Part shown: piece after piece, positions 9,021 to 15,431 of the stretch | How positions within the stretch are numbered: position 1 is the first letter of the stretch | Layout of the letters: the number at the start of each line of letters is the position of its first letter | Source of the DNA: CAZTWC01 sp964617105 [NCBI: uncultured Myxococcia bacterium] | GTDB taxonomy: Bacteria; CAZTWC01 | Length of the DNA stretch: 40,047 nt | Assembly (NCBI GenBank): GCA_964617105.1 | Contig: CAZTWC010000001.1 | Span: 4,737-44,783 of the forward strand | Reading direction: 5' to 3' | Translations under genes and position numbers: made by a program | The notes under the pieces: model-generated | Database searches by the model: none | What the model saw: only the letters and a program-made list of their open reading frames with translations | Told to the model about the DNA's origin: nothing

Positions 9021-9075
9021 GGGCACGGACGCCCGCTACGGCAAGGAAGCCGTAGTAGTTTTCAAGGAGGAAAAC
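9021..9075 (+). promoter_or_regulatory. Triple GGA-hairpin leader of flagellin A (predicted CsrA target), copy 1
   Basis: Three consecutive perfect hairpins with six-base loops. GGGC/GCCC (9021-9034) has loop ACGGAC. CTACGGC/GCCGTAG (9036-9055) has loop AAGGAA. GTTTTC/GAAAAC (9058-9075) has loop AAGGAG. Every loop fits ANGGAN, the known CsrA/RsmA binding element, and the third loop holds the Shine-Dalgarno sequence of the ATG at 9079. CsrA bound across these loops would block translation, as known for Bacillus hag. The fold is seen in the sequence; CsrA control is inference. Confidence 0.7.
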
Positions 9076-9078
9076 GTC

Positions 9079-9927
9079 ATGGGAATCACCATCAGAAGTA
9101 ATGTAGCTTCGCTTATCGCTCAACGAAATCTCTGGAGTACCCAGAGAGATCAAAACCTCTCTTTAGAACGTCTCTCGTCTGGATTTCGCATCAATCGCGC
9201 TGCCGATGATGCTGCCGGACTGGCAATCAGTGAAAATTTAAAAGCACAAATTAGAGGATTGAACCAGGCTAAACGTAATGCCAACGATGGCATAAGTTTG
9301 ATTCAAACCGCTGAAGGCGCCTTGAACGAGGTCTCCTCCATCCTGATACGGATGAGAGAACTTTCGGTGCAAAGTGCTAATGACACTCTGGTTACCAGGG
9401 ACCGCTCATTTCTCAACGCCGAGTATAGCGCCCTTAAAAATGAGATCGACAGAATCTCGGAAGTTACCGAGTTCAACGGTCTGAAGTTAATCAACGGCGA
9501 CATGTCCACCAGTGCGGTGGATTTCCAAATCGGTCTGGATAGCAGCACAACCGATCGACTGTCGGTAACCATTGGTAATATTGGTACTGAGATGATCGGC
9601 TCTGGCAGCACCCAGATCAATGCCACCTATATCAATACCAAAGCCTCTTCCCGTTCCTCTCTGGCAATTCTCGATAACGCCATCGATGATGTGGCTGAGG
9701 TGAGAGCCCGGATGGGTGCCTACCAAAACCGTCTTAACTCTACTGTGGTCAACCTGGCCAATACCTCGGAAAACCTGACCGCCGCCAATTCTCGTATCCG
9801 GGATGCAGATGTGGCCAACGAAAGCGCCATTATGACCCGAAACCAGATCTTGATGCAGGCTGGAGTGTCCGTGTTAGCCCAGGCCAACTCGTCACCCCAG
9901 ATAGCACTCCAACTGCTGCAGGGATAA
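9079..9927 (+). CDS. fliC: Flagellin A, copy 1
   Basis: A 282-residue flagellin, the filament subunit exported by the flagellar type III apparatus. The N-terminal D0/D1 region has the signature opening IRSNVASLIAQRN and the SSGFRINRAADDAAGLAISE segment. The C-terminal D1/D0 has RMGAYQNRLNSTVVNLANTSENLTAANSRIRDADVA and ends in VLAQANSSPQIALQLLQG. Almost no D2/D3 variable region lies between, so this is a minimal flagellin. The ATG follows AAGGAGG within a hairpin loop. It is probably transcribed from the sigma-28 promoter at 8879-8905 together with the downstream small ORF and flagellin B. The protein is identical to that of copy 2. Confidence 0.97.
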   Translation: MGITIRSNVASLIAQRNLWSTQRDQNLSLERLSSGFRINRAADDAAGLAISENLKAQIRGLNQAKRNANDGISLIQTAEGALNEVSSILIRMRELSVQSANDTLVTRDRSFLNAEYSALKNEIDRISEVTEFNGLKLINGDMSTSAVDFQIGLDSSTTDRLSVTIGNIGTEMIGSGSTQINATYINTKASSRSSLAILDNAIDDVAEVRARMGAYQNRLNSTVVNLANTSENLTAANSRIRDADVANESAIMTRNQILMQAGVSVLAQANSSPQIALQLLQG

Positions 9928-9971
9928 GTTAACCTGGAGCCAGAAGCCGGCTAATCAAACCGAAGAAGTCG

Positions 9972-9994
9972 GCCCGATCTGACCGGGTATTTTT
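9972..9994 (+). terminator. Weak hairpin plus U-rich tract after flagellin A
   Basis: CCCG/CGGG stem (9973-9976 with 9984-9987, 7-base loop) followed by TATTTTT. Four base pairs is short for an intrinsic terminator, so it may only attenuate transcription or lower flagellin B relative to A. Repeated at about 12427-12449. Confidence 0.25.
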
Positions 9995-10056
9995 AGATTG
10001 TTAATATTTAGAAGTTTAAAAATCTGTATTCAAATTTTTAGAAAGGGGGTACTGCA

Positions 10057-10218
10057 ATGCAAGAGATGAATGAATATGCTGGAGCACTGTTAGTTGCCAG
10101 CATGATGTATCTAAAGTTATATGTAAAAGCATTAAGCAATGGCAGTCGATCATCACCGGTTATTGTCCCGGTATTCAAGCCGGAGGTAAAGATAGACAGG
10201 CCGGTAAGGAGGTACTGA
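10057..10218 (+). CDS. Candidate 53-residue protein between flagellins, copy 1
   Basis: ATG 10057 follows GGGGG at a 7-base spacing and opens a 53-codon frame ending in TGA at 10216. The product starts MQEMNEYAGALLVASMMYLK, a short amphipathic or hydrophobic helix, and ends in a basic, Pro/Val-rich tail (RPVRRY). I recognise no family; it is not an obvious FlaG, FlaF or FlbT. It lies between flagellin A and B, 76 bases before flagellin B, and is repeated in copy 2. It could be a real small flagellar protein, a regulatory leader peptide, or a chance frame in a long leader. No composition difference from neighbours is obvious. Confidence 0.4.
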   Translation: MQEMNEYAGALLVASMMYLKLYVKALSNGSRSSPVIVPVFKPEVKIDRPVRRY

Positions 10219-10294
10219 AGTTCGAGTAAGCACAGAAGTTGAATTTGCCCCAAGCATGGAGGCTATTAATCAATAATCAAGGAGGAACGTTGTT

Positions 10295-11140
10295 ATGGGC
10301 ATATCAATACGAAGTAATATTGCCTCTCTAAACGCTCAGAGAGGCTTGTACGTCAACCGTTTGGAAATGGATAAAACGCTGGAAAGACTAAGTTCAGGAT
10401 TTCGAATAAACAAGGCCGCTGACGATGCGGCCGGTCTGGCTATCAGTGAAAATTTCCGGGCCCAGATCAGAAGTATGGACCAGGCCAAACGTAATGCCAA
10501 TGATGGAGTCAGTTTGCTGCAGACCGCAGAAGGGGCTCTAAACGAAATCAGTGCAGTCCTGACCAGGATGCGGGAGTTATCGGTGCAGTCTGCTTCCGAC
10601 ACCCTGATCACCAGAGACCGCTCATTTCTTAATAGTGAATTTGATAACCTGAAAAGTGAAATTGACCGGATCTCCGAAGTGACCAAGTTCAATGGCCGAA
10701 GCCTCATTGATGGCACCTATTCAGCAACTGATTTGGACTTTCAAATAGGTATAGACGATGGGACTGACAACCGGCTGAGTGTAAATATTAAAAATGCCGG
10801 AACCGAAATGATCGGCTCTGACAGCACGCAGGTAAACGCTTCCTATATAAACAGCAAAGCCAATGCCAGAACTGCTCTTCAGGTATTGGACGATGCTATA
10901 AACGATGTTGCCGAAGCTCGTTCCGATATTGGTGCATATCAGAACAGGCTCAACCATACTATTATTAACCTGGCCAACAGTTCAGAGAACCTTACTGCTG
11001 CAAATTCCCGTATCAGGGATGTTGACGTGGCACTTGAATCTGCTGAGATGACCCGAAACCAGATCTTAATGCAAGCTGGAGTTACCGTTCTTGCTCAGGC
11101 TAATTCTACTCCTCAAACTGCGCTACAGTTACTAGGATAG
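10295..11140 (+). CDS. fliC: Flagellin B, copy 1
   Basis: A 281-residue flagellin and close paralogue of flagellin A, also reduced to the D0/D1 helical core. It begins ISIRSNIASLNAQRG, contains SSGFRINKAADDAAGLAISE, and ends VLAQANSTPQTALQLLG. It is translated from ATG 10295 with AAGGAGG upstream. No clear promoter lies in the 76 bases before it, so it is probably expressed with flagellin A. ATGGAG in a weak 3-bp hairpin (10248-10259) may be a further CsrA-like site. The last codons differ from those of copy 2 but encode the same residues. Confidence 0.97.
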   Translation: MGISIRSNIASLNAQRGLYVNRLEMDKTLERLSSGFRINKAADDAAGLAISENFRAQIRSMDQAKRNANDGVSLLQTAEGALNEISAVLTRMRELSVQSASDTLITRDRSFLNSEFDNLKSEIDRISEVTKFNGRSLIDGTYSATDLDFQIGIDDGTDNRLSVNIKNAGTEMIGSDSTQVNASYINSKANARTALQVLDDAINDVAEARSDIGAYQNRLNHTIINLANSSENLTAANSRIRDVDVALESAEMTRNQILMQAGVTVLAQANSTPQTALQLLG

Positions 11141-11156
11141 TTATTTTTGATTTTAT

Positions 11157-11182
11157 AAGGGGCTTGATCGGCCAAGCTCCTT
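11157..11182 (+). terminator. Hairpin terminator after flagellin B copy 1
   Basis: AAGGGGCTTG (11157-11166) pairs with CAAGCTCCTT (11173-11182), a 10-bp stem with one G-U pair and loop ATCGGC, flanked by T-rich and A-rich runs. No strong U tract follows. The bases from 11183 to 11333 hold nothing else I can recognise. Confidence 0.5.
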
Positions 11183-11333
11183 AAAAGAATTTTGGTTGAG
11201 TCTGACACCGGATAGATGTGTTTCTGTTGTAAAATTATTAGAATGAGTTAGCGATTACAATGGAAACATATTCTATTTACACTGCCAGATCAAAACACCG
11301 TGCTAAAAATAGGAGCGTAAACAATTTTTTTTT

Positions 11334-11360
11334 TAAAGCTTTTTGCTATGCATCCGATGT
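11334..11360 (+). promoter_or_regulatory. Sigma-28 (FliA) promoter of flagellin A, copy 2
   Basis: TAAAGCTT (11334-11341), 11-base spacer, TCCGATGT (11353-11360). The -35 half matches the sigma-28 consensus in seven of eight positions and the core CCGAT of the -10 is intact. Each repeat copy thus has its own promoter. Confidence 0.8.
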
Positions 11361-11475
11361 ATTGATTGAAAGGTAAACACAATATACATAAGGAGGTAAA
11401 CAAAAGAAAAAAATTTCCCCGCTCAAACACCAGTGAAGAAAATTTGAAGTTGAAGTTGAAGTTGTTTTAAATATC

Positions 11476-11530
11476 GGGCACGGACGCCCGCTACGGCAAG
11501 GAAGCCGTAGTAGTTTTCAAGGAGGAAAAC
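11476..11530 (+). promoter_or_regulatory. Triple GGA-hairpin leader of flagellin A (predicted CsrA target), copy 2
   Basis: Same three hairpins as at 9021-9075: 11476-11489, 11491-11510 and 11513-11530, with loops ACGGAC, AAGGAA and AAGGAG. The last loop holds the ribosome-binding site for ATG 11534. The preserved structure means any control would act on both copies. Confidence 0.7.
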
Positions 11531-11533
11531 GTC

Positions 11534-12382
11534 ATGGGAATCACCATCAGAAGTAATGTAGCTTCGCTTATCGCTCAACGAAATCTCTGGAGTACCCAGA
11601 GAGATCAAAACCTCTCTTTAGAACGTCTCTCGTCTGGATTTCGCATCAATCGCGCTGCCGATGATGCTGCCGGACTGGCAATCAGTGAAAATTTAAAAGC
11701 ACAAATTAGAGGATTGAACCAGGCTAAACGTAATGCCAACGATGGCATAAGTTTGATTCAAACCGCTGAAGGCGCCTTGAACGAGGTCTCCTCCATCCTG
11801 ATACGGATGAGAGAACTTTCGGTGCAAAGTGCTAATGACACTCTGGTTACCAGGGACCGCTCATTTCTCAACGCCGAGTATAGCGCCCTTAAAAATGAGA
11901 TCGACAGAATCTCGGAAGTTACCGAGTTCAACGGTCTGAAGTTAATCAACGGCGACATGTCCACCAGTGCGGTGGATTTCCAAATCGGTCTGGATAGCAG
12001 CACAACCGATCGACTGTCGGTAACCATTGGTAATATTGGTACTGAGATGATCGGCTCTGGCAGCACCCAGATCAATGCCACCTATATCAATACCAAAGCC
12101 TCTTCCCGTTCCTCTCTGGCAATTCTCGATAACGCCATCGATGATGTGGCTGAGGTGAGAGCCCGGATGGGTGCCTACCAAAACCGTCTTAACTCTACTG
12201 TGGTCAACCTGGCCAATACCTCGGAAAACCTGACCGCCGCCAATTCTCGTATCCGGGATGCAGATGTGGCCAACGAAAGCGCCATTATGACCCGAAACCA
12301 GATCTTGATGCAGGCTGGAGTGTCCGTGTTAGCCCAGGCCAACTCGTCACCCCAGATAGCACTCCAACTGCTGCAGGGATAA
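11534..12382 (+). CDS. fliC: Flagellin A, copy 2
   Basis: A 282-residue flagellin identical in protein sequence to that at 9079-9927, with the same D0/D1-only architecture, leader and ribosome-binding site. Its own sigma-28 promoter is at 11334-11360. Having two copies doubles gene dosage for the filament's major subunit; with identical products, antigenic variation is not the purpose. Confidence 0.97.
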   Translation: MGITIRSNVASLIAQRNLWSTQRDQNLSLERLSSGFRINRAADDAAGLAISENLKAQIRGLNQAKRNANDGISLIQTAEGALNEVSSILIRMRELSVQSANDTLVTRDRSFLNAEYSALKNEIDRISEVTEFNGLKLINGDMSTSAVDFQIGLDSSTTDRLSVTIGNIGTEMIGSGSTQINATYINTKASSRSSLAILDNAIDDVAEVRARMGAYQNRLNSTVVNLANTSENLTAANSRIRDADVANESAIMTRNQILMQAGVSVLAQANSSPQIALQLLQG

Positions 12383-12511
12383 GTTAACCTGGAGCCAGAA
12401 GCCGGCTAATCAAACCGAAGAAGTCGGCCCGATCTGACCGGGTATTTTTAGATTGTTAATATTTAGAAGTTTAAAAATCTGTATTCAAATTTTTAGAAAG
12501 GGGGTACTGCA

Positions 12512-12673
12512 ATGCAAGAGATGAATGAATATGCTGGAGCACTGTTAGTTGCCAGCATGATGTATCTAAAGTTATATGTAAAAGCATTAAGCAATGGCAG
12601 TCGATCATCACCGGTTATTGTCCCGGTATTCAAGCCGGAGGTAAAGATAGACAGGCCGGTAAGGAGGTACTGA
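12512..12673 (+). CDS. Candidate 53-residue protein between flagellins, copy 2
   Basis: Exact counterpart of the frame at 10057-10218, with the same GGGGG ribosome-binding site and TGA stop, 76 bases before flagellin B copy 2. It lies inside the homogenised tract, so its presence in both copies is not independent evidence of coding. Function unknown. Confidence 0.4.
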   Translation: MQEMNEYAGALLVASMMYLKLYVKALSNGSRSSPVIVPVFKPEVKIDRPVRRY

Positions 12674-12749
12674 AGTTCGAGTAAGCACAGAAGTTGAATT
12701 TGCCCCAAGCATGGAGGCTATTAATCAATAATCAAGGAGGAACGTTGTT

Positions 12750-13595
12750 ATGGGCATATCAATACGAAGTAATATTGCCTCTCTAAACGCTCAGAGAGGC
12801 TTGTACGTCAACCGTTTGGAAATGGATAAAACGCTGGAAAGACTAAGTTCAGGATTTCGAATAAACAAGGCCGCTGACGATGCGGCCGGTCTGGCTATCA
12901 GTGAAAATTTCCGGGCCCAGATCAGAAGTATGGACCAGGCCAAACGTAATGCCAATGATGGAGTCAGTTTGCTGCAGACCGCAGAAGGGGCTCTAAACGA
13001 AATCAGTGCAGTCCTGACCAGGATGCGGGAGTTATCGGTGCAGTCTGCTTCCGACACCCTGATCACCAGAGACCGCTCATTTCTTAATAGTGAATTTGAT
13101 AACCTGAAAAGTGAAATTGACCGGATCTCCGAAGTGACCAAGTTCAATGGCCGAAGCCTCATTGATGGCACCTATTCAGCAACTGATTTGGACTTTCAAA
13201 TAGGTATAGACGATGGGACTGACAACCGGCTGAGTGTAAATATTAAAAATGCCGGAACCGAAATGATCGGCTCTGACAGCACGCAGGTAAACGCTTCCTA
13301 TATAAACAGCAAAGCCAATGCCAGAACTGCTCTTCAGGTATTGGACGATGCTATAAACGATGTTGCCGAAGCTCGTTCCGATATTGGTGCATATCAGAAC
13401 AGGCTCAACCATACTATTATTAACCTGGCCAACAGTTCAGAGAACCTTACTGCTGCAAATTCCCGTATCAGGGATGTTGACGTGGCACTTGAATCTGCTG
13501 AGATGACCCGAAACCAGATCTTAATGCAAGCTGGAGTTACCGTTCTTGCTCAGGCTAATTCTACTCCTCAAACTGCGCTACAATTGTTGGGCTAA
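12750..13595 (+). CDS. fliC: Flagellin B, copy 2
   Basis: A 281-residue flagellin identical in protein sequence to that at 10295-11140. After base 13582 the DNA diverges: the final codons read CAA TTG TTG GGC TAA here against CAG TTA CTA GGA TAG in copy 1. That is six base changes without an amino-acid change. A long hairpin follows at 13605-13639. Confidence 0.97.
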   Translation: MGISIRSNIASLNAQRGLYVNRLEMDKTLERLSSGFRINKAADDAAGLAISENFRAQIRSMDQAKRNANDGVSLLQTAEGALNEISAVLTRMRELSVQSASDTLITRDRSFLNSEFDNLKSEIDRISEVTKFNGRSLIDGTYSATDLDFQIGIDDGTDNRLSVNIKNAGTEMIGSDSTQVNASYINSKANARTALQVLDDAINDVAEARSDIGAYQNRLNHTIINLANSSENLTAANSRIRDVDVALESAEMTRNQILMQAGVTVLAQANSTPQTALQLLG

Positions 13596-13604
13596 AGGTT
13601 ATTT

Positions 13605-13639
13605 AATTTTCCGGGGGCAGTAAATGCTCTCGGGAAATT
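13605..13639 (+). terminator. Long hairpin ending the flagellin locus
   Basis: A 14-bp stem (13605-13618 with 13626-13639, three G-U pairs) with loop AGTAAAT, 9 bases after the stop of flagellin B copy 2. There is no U tract, so it may act as an mRNA-stabilising 3' structure as well as, or instead of, a terminator. No other element is evident in 13640-13785. Confidence 0.5.
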
Positions 13640-13800
13640 ATAATGACTTACCTTATCATCTTTTTTTACCTTCCATAACGCAGTAATTCTAATATATTAT
13701 CCCGATTTTTCAGTTCAATACAAGAGATAATTTTCTGGCATTTTATTTTCGATTAGGGTAGGTTCATTTTTTCATATAACGCGACAATAGGAGCATAAAA

Positions 13801-14208
13801 ATGAAAAAACTTGATCATATCGGAATAGCGGTCAAAGACTTGCAAAAAAGTAAAGCCTTCTATGAGCAAGCCCTGGGGTTTACATTGACAGGAGAGGTAC
13901 TGGTGGAATCACAGGGGATAAAAACCGCCTTTTTCCAACTACCTGGAGAAATTAACTTAGAATTGATGGAGCCAAACGGGGCAAACCAGGAAACTTCTGC
14001 AATTGCCAAATTTTTATCTAAAAAAGGGGAAGGGATCCACCATATCTGTTTTGAGGTGGATAGTCTTGAAACTACCTGTAATAAATTAAAGGAACAGGGG
14101 GCGCAATTGATTTTTAAAGCACCCATAAAAGGCGCTCACCATAGCCTGGTTAATTTTATCCATCCCAAAACCACCTCTGGAGTTTTGATAGAACTTGCAC
14201 AAAAATAG
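13801..14208 (+). CDS. mce: Methylmalonyl-CoA epimerase (EC 5.1.99.1)
   Basis: A 135-residue vicinal-oxygen-chelate protein of the length and pattern of methylmalonyl-CoA epimerase, which interconverts the (S) and (R) forms in propionyl-CoA/succinyl-CoA metabolism. It has two beta-alpha-beta-beta-beta repeats: one starts LDHIGIAVKDL (metal ligand His6) and the second GIHHICFEVDSL (His80/81), ending in SGVLIELAQ (Glu131). LELMEP in the first repeat sits at the other ligand position. AGGAG lies 8 bases before the ATG. No mutase or carboxylase gene lies nearby, so the pathway cannot be confirmed from context; another VOC enzyme is a minor alternative. Confidence 0.85.
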   Translation: MKKLDHIGIAVKDLQKSKAFYEQALGFTLTGEVLVESQGIKTAFFQLPGEINLELMEPNGANQETSAIAKFLSKKGEGIHHICFEVDSLETTCNKLKEQGAQLIFKAPIKGAHHSLVNFIHPKTTSGVLIELAQK

Positions 14209-14215
14209 AACTTGT

Positions 14216-14224
14216 TGTTATAAT
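14216..14224 (+). promoter_or_regulatory. Extended -10 promoter for the Cys-rich lipoprotein gene
   Basis: TGTTATAAT, an extended -10 element (TGnTATAAT), 8 bases after the mce stop. It would start transcription near 14231, some 43 bases before ATG 14274. Confidence 0.45.
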
Positions 14225-14273
14225 ATACTTTATTCGACTAAAAATTAACTAAGGAGTATTTTAGGAGTATTTG

Positions 14274-15404
14274 ATGAAAAGATACCGGATATTGTTTATT
14301 GCTCTTATAACCGCTGCCCTGTGGATAGGACTACTTTCCTGCCTGAATTACAAAAACGAATGCGCCTTAAACAGCGACTGCAAAGTGGGGTTTGTTTGTA
14401 CTCTGGGCAATTGCACTCCAGAATGCCGGGAGGCCAGAGACTGCAAAGAGGACGAGGAATGCCGCAGTGGGCAATGTTTCAAAGTTCGCTCCTTTTGTGA
14501 TGAAGACAGTGATTGCCGGCCAGAAGAGAGATGTTTAGGTGGAGTCTGCTCAAAAGGGCTGGTAATAAATTCCGGCAACAATAATGACGGGAACACTAAG
14601 ATAGAAGATAAACACAACTATGGTCAAGCCTGCAAAGAGGCCTCTGAGTGTCATACCAACATCTGTGCCTTTGAGGAAAAAGCCGAGTTGGGAGTTTGCA
14701 GTCAAGAATGCAACAGTGTTAATGATTGCCCCCATGAAGACCCCTGCATCACCGGCGCCGAAGGAAAAATGCTCTGCAATGCCTCACCCAGTGAGGAGGA
14801 TAAAGGCATTGTGGGAGACCCTTGTCCCAAGGGAAATAAAACCTGTAAAAGTGAACTGTGCATAAATTCTCCGGGAGAGGGGCCGGTCTGTGTATCTATG
14901 TGCAATATAGATGCAGATTGTCTCACAGGCTTTTCTTGCCGGAAAGCCACCAATGCCAGTGGAAATACCTTGTCCGTATGTTTGAAGGGCACTGGTCGGG
15001 GATTCAGCGACCCTTGCAGTAAATTTTCTGATTGCACTTCCAAGTTATGCCTGGGTATGGGGGGAACATCCAGCAATGCTTATTGCACTATGAAGTGCAG
15101 TGGACAAAATTGCCCCCGGGGATATACTTGTACCAAGGTCGATGACCCCGGCACGGGAGTATCTCACGAGGTCTGCGCCGTCAACACCCGGGGCAGCAGT
15201 ATTATTTGCTCCTCCAATATAGACTGCTCCGGCATCGGCTTTTGCGACATGGCCACTCAGATGTGCGTTGGGCTTTGCACCGACAATTCGGACTGTCCCC
15301 ACACTTATGCTATCTGTCATCCACAGGAATACCGGTGTGTTCAGTGCACTACCGACTTTGATTGTGGTGGTGCCAGTACCTGCCAAAAGAATTTCTGCTT
15401 ATAG
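14274..15404 (+). CDS. Cys-rich secreted lipoprotein
   Basis: A 376-residue protein with a lipoprotein signal peptide (LWIGLLSC lipobox, Cys at about residue 24) followed almost entirely by short disulfide-type modules of the form C-x(3-6)-DC-x(4-5)-C-x(4)-C, for example NSDCKVGFVCTLGNC and DSDCRPEERCLGGVC. A low-complexity Asn/Gly linker near residues 101-110 splits an N-terminal module set from a longer C-terminal set. Such modules are common in Myxococcota surface proteins of unknown function. ATG 14274 is preceded by AGGAG at good spacing; a TTG codon at 14271 is less likely. It is convergent with the phosphatase gene and is presumably anchored in the outer membrane facing outward or into the periplasm. 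Confidence 0.85.
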   Translation: MKRYRILFIALITAALWIGLLSCLNYKNECALNSDCKVGFVCTLGNCTPECREARDCKEDEECRSGQCFKVRSFCDEDSDCRPEERCLGGVCSKGLVINSGNNNDGNTKIEDKHNYGQACKEASECHTNICAFEEKAELGVCSQECNSVNDCPHEDPCITGAEGKMLCNASPSEEDKGIVGDPCPKGNKTCKSELCINSPGEGPVCVSMCNIDADCLTGFSCRKATNASGNTLSVCLKGTGRGFSDPCSKFSDCTSKLCLGMGGTSSNAYCTMKCSGQNCPRGYTCTKVDDPGTGVSHEVCAVNTRGSSIICSSNIDCSGIGFCDMATQMCVGLCTDNSDCPHTYAICHPQEYRCVQCTTDFDCGGASTCQKNFCL

Positions 15405-15431
15405 ACGGTTTAGGAGAGCGGCGCAACCACT

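Larger units (their letters stand above)
8881..11127 (+). repeat. Tandem flagellin repeat, copy 1
   Basis: This unit (sigma-28 promoter, leader, flagellin A, small ORF, flagellin B) recurs at +2455 bases. I see five mismatches near the promoter (8880, 8908, 8910, 8920, 8924) and none in the stretches compared from 8925 to 11127. Identity ends abruptly six codons, including the stop, before the end of flagellin B. Confidence 0.9.
11336..13582 (+). repeat. Tandem flagellin repeat, copy 2
   Basis: Second copy of the unit at 8881-11127, offset 2455 bases, separated from copy 1 by 208 bases of unrelated sequence containing a terminator. Both flagellin proteins are identical to those of copy 1. 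Homology starts at the sigma-28 promoter and stops within the last codons of flagellin B. Confidence 0.9.

Noticed and set aside
8881-13595. Assembly artefact creating two identical flagellin units
   Set aside because: The copies differ near the promoter and in the last codons of flagellin B, and have different flanks and terminators, which a simple mis-assembly would not produce. Long reads would still be welcome.
14274-15404. Cys-rich modules as a metallothionein or c-type cytochrome
   Set aside because: No CxxCH haem motifs are seen, and the Cys spacing fits disulfide-bonded extracellular modules after a lipoprotein signal.
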